Part shown: piece by piece, positions 9,788 to 21,127 of the stretch
Numbering within the stretch: position 1 is the first letter of the stretch
Layout: every line of letters begins with the position of its first letter
Assembly (NCBI RefSeq): GCF_020342435.1
Contig: NZ_CP080504.1
Location: 821,081 to 885,080, forward strand
Reading direction: 5' to 3'
Origin: Candidatus Vallotiella sp. (ex Adelges kitamiensis)
Lineage (GTDB): Bacteria > Pseudomonadota > Gammaproteobacteria > Burkholderiales > Burkholderiaceae
DNA length: 64,000 nt
Notes under the pieces: generated by a model
What the model saw: the letters and a program-made list of their open reading frames with translations, nothing else
Database searches by the model: none
Told to the model about the DNA's origin: nothing
Made by a program: the position numbers and the translations under genes

Positions 9788-10674
9788 ACGATCTCATCAT
9801 TCAGTACTGTTCGTAAATATTGCCCATACTCGTTGTTAGAAAGAGTTTCTGCTAGCTTATTCAATTGCTCTTTTTCAATCCATCCTAGCCGATATGCAAT
9901 CTCTTCTAAGCATGCAACAATCAACCCCTGACGCTTTTGCACCATCGCGACGAATGTCGAAGCGTCGATAAGCGACTCGTGCGTTCCGGCATCAAGCCAC
10001 GCAAAACCACGTCCCATTACTTCAACGTTAAGCTTACCAGAGTTAAGATATGCACAATTCACATCAGTAATTTCAAGCTCACGGCGCGCCGAAGGCCTGA
10101 TTGATGCTGCAATATCGCAGACATTATTGTCATAGAAATATAACCCAGTAACAGCATAGTGAGAACGAGGTTTTGCTGGCTTCTCTTCGATTGACAGTGC
10201 ACGGAAGTTACTATCAAAGTCTACAACACCATAACGTTCCGGAGCATGTACATGATACGCAAACACCGTAGCCCCTTCCTGATGTGCATTAGCACACGCT
10301 AATTTCTTCATTAGGTCATGACCATAAAAAATATTGTCACCTAGAATGAGGGCCGAATCATCATTACCAATAAAACGTCGACCGATAACAAACGCTTGAG
10401 CGAGGCCACCGGGGAATGGTTGTACGGCATACTGTATATTTATCCCCCACTGTCTACCGTCTCCCAGCAAAACCTCGAAATGCGCCGTATCATTGGGCGA
10501 TAAAATTAAAAGTACATCTCGGATTCCAGACATCATCAGTGTCGAGAGCGGATAGTAGATCATTGGCTTGTCATACACCGGTAACAATTGTTTGGAAAGC
10601 GCAAGCGTAATAGGATATAGACGTGTTCCAAATCCGCCGGCAAGAATAATTCCCTTGCGTTTAATTTTCCTCAT
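9772..10674 (-). CDS. rmlA: glucose-1-phosphate thymidylyltransferase
   Basis: This 300-residue nucleotidyltransferase has the pyrophosphorylase signature [11 protein letters not shown] at the N-terminus, then [16 protein letters not shown], the [11 protein letters not shown] metal site, and [20 protein letters not shown]. It makes dTDP-glucose from dTTP and glucose-1-phosphate, the committed step to dTDP-rhamnose, and is normally feedback-inhibited by dTDP-rhamnose. It lies 37 bp after rmlB and overlaps rmlC. Length and order (B-A-C-D) are as in Burkholderia. Confidence 0.97.
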   Translation of the reverse strand: MRKIKRKGIILAGGFGTRLYPITLALSKQLLPVYDKPMIYYPLSTLMMSGIRDVLLILSPNDTAHFEVLLGDGRQWGINIQYAVQPFPGGLAQAFVIGRRFIGNDDSALILGDNIFYGHDLMKKLACANAHQEGATVFAYHVHAPERYGVVDFDSNFRALSIEEKPAKPRSHYAVTGLYFYDNNVCDIAASIRPSARRELEITDVNCAYLNSGKLNVEVMGRGFAWLDAGTHESLIDASTFVAMVQKRQGLIVACLEEIAYRLGWIEKEQLNKLAETLSNNEYGQYLRTVLNDEIVWQSK

Positions 10675-10711
10675 GCTTAACTACCCCGACTCTTACACGT
10701 ATTGGTATGTT

Positions 10712-11770
10712 TTAACTCAACCTACTTTTTAACTTGACCTGCTTTTGGTACTCGCCGGACTGTACTTCTTTGACCCAATTCTTGTTATCAAGGTACCACT
10801 GAACCGTTTTTCTCAAACCGGTTTCGAATGTCTCTGCAGGTTCCCAGCTAAGTTCGGTCTTAATTTTACTCGAGTTGACTGCATATCTCTGATCGTGGCC
10901 TAGGCGATCTGAAACGGATACAATCAGATCACGATATGAACTACTAGGCCTTGGATTCAATAAATCAAGCAAGTCGCATACAGTCTGTACGACTTCAATA
11001 TTCTTCTTTTCGTTCTGGCCACCTATATTATAGGTTTGGCCAGGCTTACCATGTGAAAGCACCTTGCGTATCGCCGAACAGTGGTCATAAACATACAGCC
11101 AGTCACGCGTGTTCTGTCCATTCCCATAAACGGGAATGGATTCACTTTCTAGTGCTTTTACAATTGTCAATGGAATAAGCTTTTCTGGAAAATGATAAGG
11201 CCCGTAATTGTTTGAACAGTGAACTGTAAGAACAGGTAGGCCATATGTGTAATGATATGCACGTACAAGATGATCCGACGCAGCTTTAGTAGCCGAATAC
11301 GGACTATTCGGCGCATATGGCGTTATTTCACAGAAATGTGGATCACCTGGCAACAATGACCCGAATACTTCGTCAGTTGATATATGCAGAAAACGAAATG
11401 CAGTCCTCGCATCATCGTCAAGTCGATCCCAATATGCACGCGCCGCATCGAGCAGCGTAAATGTACCCATTACGTTAGTTTGTATAAACACTTCTGGACT
11501 ATGGATAGATCGGTCTACATGGCTTTCTGCGGCAAAATGGATCACTGCACGTGGCTCATAGCGCAAAAACAACGCATCCAATGCACATCGATCATTAATA
11601 TCGACTTGGGCAAAGCAATGCAATGAGTTTCCTTGGAGAGACTTCAGTGTGCACAGATTTCCGGCATACGTTAATTTATCTACATTAATTACAGCTTCTT
11701 CGCTGTGTTGTAGCCAATCAAGGACAAAATTAGCACCAATAAAACCAGCACCTCCCGTTACAAGGATCAT
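10712..11770 (-). CDS. rmlB: dTDP-glucose 4,6-dehydratase
   Basis: This is an extended SDR of about 352 residues with GGAGFIGAN at the N-terminus, [21 protein letters not shown], the catalytic [11 protein letters not shown] and [15 protein letters not shown]. It converts dTDP-glucose to the 4-keto-6-deoxy sugar with tightly bound NAD+. The frame is open to 11845, but I choose the ATG at 11770: it starts the protein at MILVTGG, as in homologues, and is preceded by an AAAGGTGG ribosome site 4-5 bases upstream. It is the first gene of the rml operon, whose promoter must lie in the spacer to its right. Confidence 0.96.
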   Translation of the reverse strand: MILVTGGAGFIGANFVLDWLQHSEEAVINVDKLTYAGNLCTLKSLQGNSLHCFAQVDINDRCALDALFLRYEPRAVIHFAAESHVDRSIHSPEVFIQTNVMGTFTLLDAARAYWDRLDDDARTAFRFLHISTDEVFGSLLPGDPHFCEITPYAPNSPYSATKAASDHLVRAYHYTYGLPVLTVHCSNNYGPYHFPEKLIPLTIVKALESESIPVYGNGQNTRDWLYVYDHCSAIRKVLSHGKPGQTYNIGGQNEKKNIEVVQTVCDLLDLLNPRPSSSYRDLIVSVSDRLGHDQRYAVNSSKIKTELSWEPAETFETGLRKTVQWYLDNKNWVKEVQSGEYQKQVKLKSRLS

Positions 11771-11871
11771 TGAACCACCTTTGATTTGAGTGCTAATAGA
11801 CGTGCGTGATCCAGCCACTTCTATCAAAGTTTGAATGTGAATCAATACACGAAATAAATATTCAAGTGTAG

Positions 11872-11900
11872 ATTATAAAAGAGCGAGAAAGTAATTTACT
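11872..11900 (-). promoter_or_regulatory. possible rmlB operon promoter
   Basis: Reading the minus strand, a perfect TATAAT (11872-11877) lies about 100 bp upstream of the chosen rmlB start. The hexamer 17 bp further upstream (11895-11900) reads AGTAAA, a poor -35. In such AT-rich DNA a TATAAT alone is weak evidence. Confidence 0.28.
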
Positions 11901-12414
11901 TGGCCCGAAAAAAGTTCCGTAAGTAATTACACAGTGTGAATATATGTCGATATTTTCGAACTTGAAAGGGCTTGCACAAGCTAAGGATATCTTGTGCATC
12001 ATAAAGATCTCAATGAAGCAAAATTTTTAATGCTCTTTTAGAGTTGTGCGGCTACTCTTGTCTAAGACAGCTAGGATGAACGATTAATATCAAACTATAT
12101 TTAAATCAATAACAGCCTAAAATTTAGGATGCACCGTATTCTACAAATTTATATAGTGTTTTAAAAGTTTTAGCGTGTTTTATTATGTCACCGTTCCTTC
12201 CTAATAAAGAGTTGAAAACAGCATGCTAGTTATTGAGTTATATGAAGCCTTTCTAACAATAAAGTAAGAGTGCTAGTGCTGTCTGCTTGAGGAAGATATA
12301 GAAATACGAGATACTTATATCTCACATTATTTAAAATAAGCAACAAATCAGTGTTCTAGCGCTTATGCAGCAGCCTCTTGATAAAGTATTTACACATACC
12401 AATCATCATCTCTG
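11901..12414. other. divergent spacer rmlB/apaH
   Basis: No gene is seen. It contains an inverted repeat at 11973-11998 (8-bp arms TGCACAAG and CTTGTGCA, 10-bp spacer). This could be an operator or a relic hairpin; no U-run follows. Confidence 0.5.
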
Positions 12415-13293
12415 ATGCACTACGTAGTCAAGGCGAATACCGTTTCTGGATTTCGTTCTAACGTTATTAGCCCCGTACCAATAGGAATTGGCGATATTCA
12501 GGGTTGCTGCAATGCGCTAGATCGGCTTCTTATTAAGCTTGAACTGACAAAAGAAACACCACTTTGGTTCACTGGCGACCTGGTCAATCGTGGCCCTACA
12601 TCGCTTGCTGTACTGCGCCGTATTATCGGACTCGGTGAACGTGCTGTGACCGTACTTGGTAATCATGATATTCACTTGTTAGCGATCGCGGCTAGCGGAA
12701 ATCGTCCTAAACACAACGATACGCTTGATGAGATCCTTGCTGCACCAGATGCTATTGATTTGATCGACTGGTTGCGATATCGGCCACTTGCTTACTATGA
12801 TGGATGGCGATTACTTGTACATGCCGGCGTGCTGCCTCAATGGAATATCGATGTAACTCTCCGGCTAGCCCGAGAGATTGAGACGAAGCTACGAGGTAAA
12901 GATTGGAAAATATTCCTGCGGGCGCTGCGTGGCAACGAGCCGGACACATGGCATAATTCACTACAAGGTGAAGCGCGTGCGCGTGTAGTTGTTAATGCTA
13001 TGACACGCATACGCTTCTGCGATGAACATGGGCGAATGGAGTTTAAAGCAAAAGGATCTCCAAATACAGCACCATCTGGGTTTATGCCATGGTTCGATGT
13101 ACCACAGCGCCGCAGCGCTGACACGTTAGTGGTGTTCGGCCACTGGGCAGCGCTTGGGCTAGTAATGAATAATTCTCTAATTGCATTAGATTCGGGCTGT
13201 ATCTGGGGGGGGAAGCTATCCGCCGTACGATTAGATGTCACCCCAGAAAACCGAGTCATCATAGCTCAGGTTGACTGTAGCAAGAAACGCTAA
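12415..13293 (+). CDS. apaH: symmetrical bis(5'-nucleosyl)-tetraphosphatase
   Basis: This 292-residue calcineurin-like phosphoesterase shows the metal-site motifs in order: GDIQGC (usually GDxHGC; the Gln is common in beta-proteobacterial ApaH), GDLVNRG, GNHDIHLLA, VHAGVLPQW and FGHWAALG, ending in ALDSGCIWGGKL. It hydrolyses Ap4A to two ADP, keeping alarmone levels low. In relatives it stands next to the pyr genes and the O-antigen cluster, as here. The first 20 residues before the phosphoesterase fold are poorly conserved, no good ribosome site precedes the ATG, and the true start could be a non-ATG codon a little downstream. Confidence 0.95.
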   Translation: MHYVVKANTVSGFRSNVISPVPIGIGDIQGCCNALDRLLIKLELTKETPLWFTGDLVNRGPTSLAVLRRIIGLGERAVTVLGNHDIHLLAIAASGNRPKHNDTLDEILAAPDAIDLIDWLRYRPLAYYDGWRLLVHAGVLPQWNIDVTLRLAREIETKLRGKDWKIFLRALRGNEPDTWHNSLQGEARARVVVNAMTRIRFCDEHGRMEFKAKGSPNTAPSGFMPWFDVPQRRSADTLVVFGHWAALGLVMNNSLIALDSGCIWGGKLSAVRLDVTPENRVIIAQVDCSKKR

Positions 13294-13541
13294 TGCATTT
13301 ATAGAAAAACTCGTCCGACACTAGATCGCATGATTCCGCGTCATACTTATTATTTTATATAAGTCATCGGTATCCTCTTATACTTTTCCGTAATTCTTTC
13401 TGCACATTACTTATCAGGCTTTATACATTACTTATTTCAACGTTCTAGCTGAGAATGGGTGCACAGTGAAAGAAATAACTTTAGATCTTGGGGTGTCGTG
13501 TTCTCTATTAAATAGGATTAACTATCTTGTCTAAAAGTGAG

Positions 13542-14831
13542 TCACGCCTGCTGGTTGTGGCTATCATACGCAACACGCCCGGCTATAATTGTAGCGCGTA
13601 CCCTTGCTGGCAATTTGCAGCCTAGAAACGGCGTATTGTGTCCCTGGCTTTTTAACGTCTGGGGCTCAACATGCCAATATGCAGTAGGATCAAATACGCA
13701 GAGGTCTGCAATAGCGCCGGGCTCAAGCCTGCCCGCTGGTAACCCTAGTAGTGAAGCTGGTGCACAGGTAATCTTGGCTAGCGCGCGTGCTAGTGACTGC
13801 CTCTCCTCGACTGCCCACTTAAGTGTTAACGATAACAATAGCTCTAGCCCAGTCGCTCCAGGAGATGCTTCACCGAATGGCCTTAGTTTTTCGTCGTCAT
13901 CTAAGGGCGTATGATCTGAGCAAATTGCATCGATAGTACCGTCAGCGAGCGCAGCGCGAATTGCATCGCGATCACGTCGTGCCCGTAGAGGCGGATCAAC
14001 ACGGAACTGAGCGTCGAAGTAACCAATATCTACATCGATTAGGTGAACATGATTAATTGTCACATCGCATGTGATCGGCAGCTCTTCACGCCGGGCTGCG
14101 CGTACTAGTTCAAGGCCTGCTGACGAAGATAAATGCTGAATATGAACCCGCGCACCTGTCGCTCGTATCAACTCGAAAATAGTATGCAGCGCAATCGTCT
14201 CCGAGGCTACGGGCACTCCCGGTAGTCCGAGCCGAGACGCGACCGGTCCGCTAGCAGCGATACCCCCGCGTCGCAAGTGCGGATCTTGCGGCCGAAACCA
14301 GACCATATAGCCAAATGTGTTTGCATATTGTAGAGCCCGAAGCAGCACCATAGTATCGATGATCGGCCGGCCCGCTTGCGTGAAACCGATGCACCCTGCC
14401 TCAGTTAATTCGGCCATTTCGGTGATAACCTCACCTTTCAGGTCTACTGTTAATGCCCCCAGAGGGTATACGTGGACTTGGTCTAAGTTATGAGCACGAA
14501 ACTTAAGCATCTCGACTAACCCTGGCTCATCTAGTGGCGGTTCAGTATCGGGTGGACATACAAGGCTTGTTACACCCCCGGCTAATGCTGCCGATATCTC
14601 CGACTCTAGCGTCGCTCGATACTCATATCCTGGCTCGCGTAGCCGCGCGCATAAATCAACTAGTCCAGGGGTGATCACTAGTCCCGTAGCGTCAAAGGTT
14701 TTAGCATCACATATCGGCGCTGTAGTGTCGCCGATTGATACAATACGACCATTAGCAATCCAGATGTCTGCCTGCTGCTCGGTTCCGGCTACCGGGTCAA
14801 CGACACGCCCGCCTTTGATATAAATCTTCAT
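13542..14831 (-). CDS. pyrC': dihydroorotase-like protein PyrC' (predicted non-catalytic)
   Basis: The 429-residue protein has the amidohydrolase/type I dihydroorotase fold. The metal-binding His-x-His of active enzymes (…HxHLREPG) is replaced by Cys61-Ala-Arg63 in LCARLREPG, while later ligand positions look conserved (IQHLSS, INHVHL, CSDHTPLDD). This is the known PyrC' type of Pseudomonas and Burkholderia, thought to be a structural partner of aspartate carbamoyltransferase rather than an enzyme. It lies 34 bp downstream of pyrB in the same operon. A working dihydroorotase must be encoded elsewhere for pyrimidine synthesis. In relatives a plsC-like gene separates it from apaH; here there are only 248 empty bases. 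Confidence 0.9.
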   Translation of the reverse strand: MKIYIKGGRVVDPVAGTEQQADIWIANGRIVSIGDTTAPICDAKTFDATGLVITPGLVDLCARLREPGYEYRATLESEISAALAGGVTSLVCPPDTEPPLDEPGLVEMLKFRAHNLDQVHVYPLGALTVDLKGEVITEMAELTEAGCIGFTQAGRPIIDTMVLLRALQYANTFGYMVWFRPQDPHLRRGGIAASGPVASRLGLPGVPVASETIALHTIFELIRATGARVHIQHLSSSAGLELVRAARREELPITCDVTINHVHLIDVDIGYFDAQFRVDPPLRARRDRDAIRAALADGTIDAICSDHTPLDDDEKLRPFGEASPGATGLELLLSLTLKWAVEERQSLARALAKITCAPASLLGLPAGRLEPGAIADLCVFDPTAYWHVEPQTLKSQGHNTPFLGCKLPARVRATIIAGRVAYDSHNQQA

Positions 14832-14865
14832 TCTTGTAGATATTTACAATGCCCACTAATGCATT

Positions 14866-15933
14866 TTAGTCGTTGTTACCCGCGATAATACTCATTACTG
14901 CCATACGTACCGCTATACCAAATGTGACTTGATGCAGAATTACAGCCTGTGGTCCATCCGCAACACTCGATTCGATCTCGACGCCACGGTTCATCGGTCC
15001 TGGGTGCATTACAATTGCATCAGGCTTAGCATACGAAAGTCGCTCCGATGTTAGGCCCCATGTCTTGAAATACTCCTGCGCAGATGGCATTAATGCACCG
15101 TTCATGCGCTCGTTTTGTAGACGCAACACAATAATCACGTCGACGTCTCGTAAGCCCTGCTGTGTGCTATGAAAAACGCGTACGCCAAGATGCTCTAACC
15201 CAGAAGGCAAAAGTGTTCGGGGTCCAATTGCATGAATCTCAGGCACACCAAGCGCAGTTAGTGCATGAATATCAGAGCGTGCGACTCGCGAATGTAAGAT
15301 GTCGCCGACAATAGCTACCCGTAACTTCGTAAAGTCACGCTTGTAGTGGCGAATCGTATACATATCTAACAGTCCTTGTGTTGGATGTGCATGACGACCA
15401 TCTCCAGCATTAATAACATGCACATGCGGGGCGCAGTGCTGTGCAATCAGGTACGGCGCACCGCTTTGTGCATGTCGAACAATAAACATATCTGCGTGCA
15501 TTGCTGACAAATTATTAATTGTGTCTAGTAGCGATTCTCCTTTGCTTGTAGATAATGCGTTAATATTAAAATTAAGCACGTCTGCAAATAGCCGTTTTGC
15601 AGCAATTTCAAACGTTGTTCGAGTTCGCGTTGAATTCTCAAAGAATAGATTAAATACCGATTTTCCACGTAACAATGGCACTTTTTTTATATCGCGGTCT
15701 GCCATACTTAGAAACTGCCCCGCAGTATCTAGAATATATGTAATCACTGCGTGGGGAAGACCTTCAATAGTTAATAGATGCTTAAGTTCGCCGTGATTGT
15801 TTAACTGTGGGTGGCCGCGCAGAAAACTTGGCCGGAAAACCGCAGATTTAGGCAAAGGCGGACCTTGCTCATTAGCATTATGCAATACAGCTTCGCATGT
15901 CGGTTCAGCGCGCTCTGGGGAGGCGGTATTCAT
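14866..15933 (-). CDS. pyrB: aspartate carbamoyltransferase catalytic chain
   Basis: This 355-residue protein has the carbamoyl-phosphate site [13 protein letters not shown] (Ser-Thr-Arg-Thr-Arg), [26 protein letters not shown], the LRLQNERM loop and [12 protein letters not shown]. It makes N-carbamoylaspartate in de novo pyrimidine synthesis. An N-terminal extension of about 40 residues precedes the core, as in Burkholderia/Pseudomonas class enzymes that pair with PyrC'. pyrC' follows after 34 bp. The regulator gene pyrR, normally just upstream, is missing. Confidence 0.97.
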   Translation of the reverse strand: MNTASPERAEPTCEAVLHNANEQGPPLPKSAVFRPSFLRGHPQLNNHGELKHLLTIEGLPHAVITYILDTAGQFLSMADRDIKKVPLLRGKSVFNLFFENSTRTRTTFEIAAKRLFADVLNFNINALSTSKGESLLDTINNLSAMHADMFIVRHAQSGAPYLIAQHCAPHVHVINAGDGRHAHPTQGLLDMYTIRHYKRDFTKLRVAIVGDILHSRVARSDIHALTALGVPEIHAIGPRTLLPSGLEHLGVRVFHSTQQGLRDVDVIIVLRLQNERMNGALMPSAQEYFKTWGLTSERLSYAKPDAIVMHPGPMNRGVEIESSVADGPQAVILHQVTFGIAVRMAVMSIIAGNND

Positions 15934-16481
15934 AGGTAACCCGTTCCTGTCATAAAGGTGATAATAATCACTTCGCCATCACAACAGATGGAATAAGCAA
16001 TGCAATACCAGCTGAAGCGCTATAGTATTATCACGCAGGTGCTTCGGTGACAAAAGCTAGTACACCTCGACTATCACACTAGAGTATAAGCCTTTCTGTC
16101 TCTGGCATATTAAGTACCGCATCAACAAAAAGAACAGTAATGGATAGCTTTTAGCAACCTCAGTTAACTAGTACAATTAATTTAATGCATGCCGGTCGCT
16201 CATAAATAGTACGTCATTTGCTAACATAATGTAGTATATCTCTCAACCCGACAAAGCAATGAAGTAGGCTACGCATAGCTGGCCATAGAGTCCTCTTTTT
16301 GTATGGGCGACGTAGTACAATATTAACTATGCCAAATGCAGGCTGACCTACATCCTAGGCGCCGTTACCATATACCCCCCCTAGCTAGATGGGTTACGCT
16401 CGAGCATATCGCATCGTCTAGATCGGGCATTGCGTGCTACGCACTATTCTCCATAAAGTAATAGTATTGCAATACTTATTA
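15934..16481. other. spacer at the expected pyrR position
   Basis: No open gene is seen between ruvX and pyrB. In Burkholderia pyrR occupies this place. I could not recognise the PRPP-loop of PyrR in any frame. A seven-base C run lies at 16375-16381. The pyrB promoter should be inside this region. Confidence 0.55.
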
Positions 16482-16892
16482 TCAGCACTCAAATAAATTT
16501 TCATGAAAATACTGCTGGAGAATAATACATGCCGCTAGTTTGTCTAGAACAGGGCCGCGGGCGCCTGTCGATTCAGCTTCAACTGATGAATATCGTTCGT
16601 CAACCCAAATTACTGGTAAGTTAAAGCGCCCACGGAGCTGATTGCCAAAACGTAGCGCTTGCTGTGTCAGCTTATGTGGCGTCCCGTCGGGGTGCATTGG
16701 CATCCCTACAACCAGCCATAGCGGCTGCCATGTGTTAATTAATTTACCTACTACTACAAAACGGTGTTCTCGATTTCGGTTTTCAACAGTGGTAAGTGCT
16801 CGTGCGCAACGAGTCAGTGTATTTCCAATCGCCACGCCGATACGCTTGTGCCCGTAATCGAACGCAAGAAGTGTCCCCTCTGCTATATTCAT
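16482..16892 (-). CDS. ruvX: Holliday junction resolvase-like / pre-16S rRNA nuclease
   Basis: This 136-residue RNase H-fold protein of the YqgF family has [16 protein letters not shown] at the N-terminus (first catalytic Asp), [13 protein letters not shown] in the middle and [12 protein letters not shown] with the later acidic residues. The family processes the 5' end of 16S rRNA in E. coli and was first described as a putative Holliday junction resolvase. The start overlaps the algH stop by 4 bases (ATGA), matching the conserved algH-ruvX pair. Length is normal. Confidence 0.95.
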   Translation of the reverse strand: MNIAEGTLLAFDYGHKRIGVAIGNTLTRCARALTTVENRNREHRFVVVGKLINTWQPLWLVVGMPMHPDGTPHKLTQQALRFGNQLRGRFNLPVIWVDERYSSVEAESTGARGPVLDKLAACIILQQYFHENLFEC

Positions 16893-17467
16893 GCATTCCC
16901 TGCTTCGCCAGAAAGCATCATTGACGAGATACCTAGCAACTCGAGTGCCGCATCAAAACGTTGCTCAGCTGGTACATCGAACACAATCTTTGGGTCCCCT
17001 TCGACAGTTAGCCAGCTATTTCTCGAAATCTCTTCTTCCAGCTGGCCCGCACTCCAACCAGCATGCCCCAGCGTTAGCAAAAAGCGCTTAGGCCCATTAC
17101 CATTTGCGACTGATTCAAGCACATCCTTTGATGTGGTCATATCAAGCCCACTAGGCATTGATATTGACGAGGTATAGTTAGCATCACGAACGGAGTCATG
17201 TAGCACAAACCCGCGTTCAGTCTGAACCGGCCCACCAAAATAAACAGGTATATGCAATAGCGGCTCTATTTCTAGATTTAGCTCTATACGAGAAAACAAT
17301 GTTTGAAGGTCAATATTAGTTGGCCTGTTAATCACAAGCCCGAACGCCCCGCGCTCATTGTGCTCACAGAGATATACTACTGTCTTAAAAAAAGTAGAAT
17401 CGGCTATACGCGGCATAGCAATCAGGAACTGGTTAGTTAAGTTTATGGGATCCATGGTCTTTAACAT
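16889..17467 (-). CDS. algH: YqgE/AlgH family protein
   Basis: This protein of about 192 residues (DUF179) has [12 protein letters not shown] near the N-terminus, [35 protein letters not shown] and [17 protein letters not shown]. The biochemical function is unsettled; in Pseudomonas AlgH was linked to alginate regulation. The frame is open upstream to 17521, but the ATG at 17467 gives the same N-terminal length as Burkholderia homologues (seven residues before INLT), so I use it. It is coupled to ruvX by an ATGA overlap. Confidence 0.93.
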   Translation of the reverse strand: MLKTMDPINLTNQFLIAMPRIADSTFFKTVVYLCEHNERGAFGLVINRPTNIDLQTLFSRIELNLEIEPLLHIPVYFGGPVQTERGFVLHDSVRDANYTSSISMPSGLDMTTSKDVLESVANGNGPKRFLLTLGHAGWSAGQLEEEISRNSWLTVEGDPKIVFDVPAEQRFDAALELLGISSMMLSGEAGNA

Positions 17468-17521
17468 GTTTGAAATTTTAGAAAAGACCTGGTAGATCTC
17501 TAGAGATTTCACCGATAGCAC

Positions 17522-18157
17522 CTTTACTATAATCCGGCTACCAGTAGCCTGCTTCCTTTAAGTTGCTTAGCTCTACTAGGATAGTAAGCCGAATTAATTA
17601 AGAGAAATACCTAAAAAGACCCGAAGCAACAGCCGGTTAAGAGCTTCACCTGCTTACGACACAGCAGATATTCTTAGCTTACCAAAGTACAATTCACAAG
17701 CAGTATGTACGTCTCTAGACTAGAAACGTATCCGTCGCACAAGCCCCCATCACATTCCAAATAGCTCGCTTTTCTATGTCAAAATAGTATAATAAATACG
17801 TAACACCTAGTAACGTACAGCTAACTGCGTCTAATTCACTTTTACATTAAAGTATTAAAAATATTATCAACACCGCACATACAAACTTACAGTAAGTTAA
17901 TGTGATGCGCTTAAAAACTATTTATCCTACTAAGATAGAAAGTAGAGGCGCACATAAGGTATCGGAAACTAACTGCTCAGGTTAAATCCTCCAAGATATC
18001 ACTTCTATAACGTATTCCTACAACTTGTTTAGGTATACGCCAGTATTCTTGAAGAGCATTAGTCAATCAGACACATTAATTACATGCTTAGATGGAACCC
18101 TATATCCAGACAACTCTGTTTAGTTGTAGAAAAGCTACTGAATTACCATTCGATAAT
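17522..18157. other. gene-free spacer between rubredoxin and algH
   Basis: About 640 bp of AT-rich DNA without a recognisable gene or hairpin terminator. Both flanking genes are on the minus strand, so an algH promoter is expected near the left end. Confidence 0.5.
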
Positions 18158-18328
18158 TCAAATTTGAACCATCTCGAAATCTTCCTTTCGTGCTCCGCAC
18201 TCAGGGCATGTCCAATTAATGGGAATATTCTCCCAACGTGTACCAGGCGATAGCCCCTCTTCAGGAAAACCCGCTGCCTCGTTATAAATCCAACCACAAA
18301 TCAAACACATCCAACTTTTGTATTCCAT
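18158..18328 (-). CDS. rubA: rubredoxin
   Basis: With the start at 18328 this is a 56-residue rubredoxin with the two iron-binding knuckles Cys8-Leu-Ile-Cys11-Gly and Cys41-Pro-Glu-Cys44-Gly, and the conserved YNEAAG and aromatic core residues (W6, Y15, W39). It is a one-electron carrier with a single Fe(Cys)4 centre. The frame is open to 18382, but those 18 extra residues are unlike any rubredoxin, and the family begins at M-x-Y/W-x-x-W-x-C. The electron-transfer partner is not identifiable here; the orphan di-iron protein at 57019 is one imaginable client, but this is speculation. Confidence 0.95.
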   Translation of the reverse strand: MEYKSWMCLICGWIYNEAAGFPEEGLSPGTRWENIPINWTCPECGARKEDFEMVQI

Positions 18329-18883
18329 CTTATTGCCGCGTCGAAACAATAGCCTATTAGAATAAAATGTAAGATATAACACTTGGTCAGTGCATCATTA
18401 CCTAGCAGGGGTTATTCAACATAGTCTATCCATTTAAAGATACAAATTAGTTAGTTTGTGCGGCACTATCTAATTATGCCTAGTAATTCTGCCTTGTTAT
18501 TAGCGTCTGGGCTGCGAATATACATTACGTACCAAGATACATGATTTTTATCACTACTCAGCAACCAATCAGGCTTATCAATATAACCATCGATATACGA
18601 TTCTACTTTGATGGGGCACGGAAATTCTTAAGACATCACAGAAGGATATATACTAAGTAATCTATATCTATAGCAAGTATAAGCAGATAATTTTTAGATT
18701 ACTTTTTAAGATGAAACTAGGCGAGCTCAGACGAGATAAACTGTTCCTGCATTTCAGGCTTTGTGAGCAAGCCAAGAATAGTGATCTATGTATTATCTAC
18801 CTTTGTAGCGACTCATTATAGATCTCGCTAGCTATTTAAATAGATCATCACCATATCACATACTCAGAGCTTAGCTCTATAAA
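18329..18883. other. spacer between groEL terminator and rubredoxin
   Basis: AT-rich; no supportable gene on either strand. Confidence 0.5.
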
Positions 18884-18919
18884 AACAGACCCTATGTTTA
18901 TAAAAACATAGGGTCTGTT
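18884..18919 (-). terminator. groESL intrinsic terminator
   Basis: This is a perfect 16-bp inverted repeat (arms 18884-18899 and 18904-18919, core GACCCTATGTTT) around a 4-base loop. On the minus strand the stem runs into a short T-run (18881-18885 and beyond). It lies about 95 bp past the groEL stop, the expected place for a strong rho-independent terminator. The near-symmetric stem could also act weakly in the other direction. Confidence 0.85.
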
Positions 18920-18958
18920 AGCAACAATTAATTTACATACTTGGATTTTAGAGTCCAA

Positions 18959-18988
18959 TGAACAACGCGTCTAGGGGCGCGTTGTTCA
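18959..18988 (-). repeat. hairpin immediately after groEL
   Basis: An 11-bp inverted repeat (core GAACAACGCG / CGCGTTGTTC, arms 18959-18969 and 18978-18988) with an 8-base loop begins 26 bp after the groEL stop. No T-run follows on the minus strand, so it may stabilise the 3' end of the mRNA rather than terminate transcription. Confidence 0.6.
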
Positions 18989-19013
18989 AGACCTATCTGA
19001 GGAACAGGCTGAA

Positions 19014-20657
<1,644 letters not shown>

Positions 20658-20699
20658 TTACTCCTTAAAATCTCTGAAAAGTCGAACGAACGACGACCG

Positions 20700-20990
20700 T
20701 TACTTCTGGACGGCTGCCATAATGTCTTCTTCGCGCATGACGAGCAACTCTTGCCCATCAACTTTGACCGTCTGACCGGCATACTTACCGAATAACACAC
20801 GGTCGCCCACTTTAATATCAAGCGCAATTTTCGCGCCCTTGTCATCACGTTTTCCTGGACCAATAGCCAGGACTTCACCTTGATCAGGCTTTTCAGCCGC
20901 TGCATCGGGAATTACGATGCCCGACGCCGTCTTGGTTTCCTGATCCAGACGCTTGACGATAACGCGATCGTGCAAAGGACGAAGGTTCAT
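20700..20990 (-). CDS. groS: co-chaperonin GroES (Hsp10)
   Basis: This is a 96-residue GroES with [16 protein letters not shown], the mobile-loop region [36 protein letters not shown]. It caps the GroEL ring. The ATG at 20990 is chosen over a GTG two codons upstream because AGGAG is 5 bases from it and would almost touch the GTG. It is the first gene of the operon, with promoter and CIRCE-like element about 80-135 bp upstream. Confidence 0.98.
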   Translation of the reverse strand: MNLRPLHDRVIVKRLDQETKTASGIVIPDAAAEKPDQGEVLAIGPGKRDDKGAKIALDIKVGDRVLFGKYAGQTVKVDGQELLVMREEDIMAAVQK

Positions 20991-21071
20991 ACACACTCCT
21001 TTTGTGTTTTAGGCTAAAGAACGCTTTAACGTTGACGCCCGATAAACTAGGCGCCTTGGTGGCACGGGTTG

Positions 21072-21098
21072 TTAGTACTCACGTGCGGATAGAGCCAA
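21072..21098 (-). promoter_or_regulatory. degenerate CIRCE (HrcA operator) of groESL
   Basis: On the minus strand the sequence is TTGGCTCTA-N9-GAGTACTAA. The CIRCE consensus is TTAGCACTC-N9-GAGTGCTAA, so 14 of 18 positions match with exact 9-base spacing, and the promoter-distal half matches 8/9. It lies at the expected start of transcription, just downstream of the -10. The proximal half has lost much of its symmetry, so HrcA binding may be weak or lost. Confidence 0.55.
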
Positions 21099-21127
21099 TT
21101 ATATGGACAGGTGAAGACTATTTCAAG
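21098..21127 (-). promoter_or_regulatory. groESL promoter (overlapping sigma-70 and sigma-32 type)
   Basis: On the minus strand, TTGAAA (21121-21126) and TATAAT (21098-21103) are spaced by 17 bp, a near-consensus sigma-70 promoter. The same DNA reads CTTGAAA-N13-TCCATATA, close to the heat-shock sigma-32 consensus CTTGAAA-N11-16-CCCCATNT. It sits about 110-135 bp upstream of the groES ATG. Confidence 0.8.

Noticed and set aside
12837-13262. 141-codon minus-strand frame opposite apaH
   Set aside because: Antisense shadow of a clearly conserved gene.
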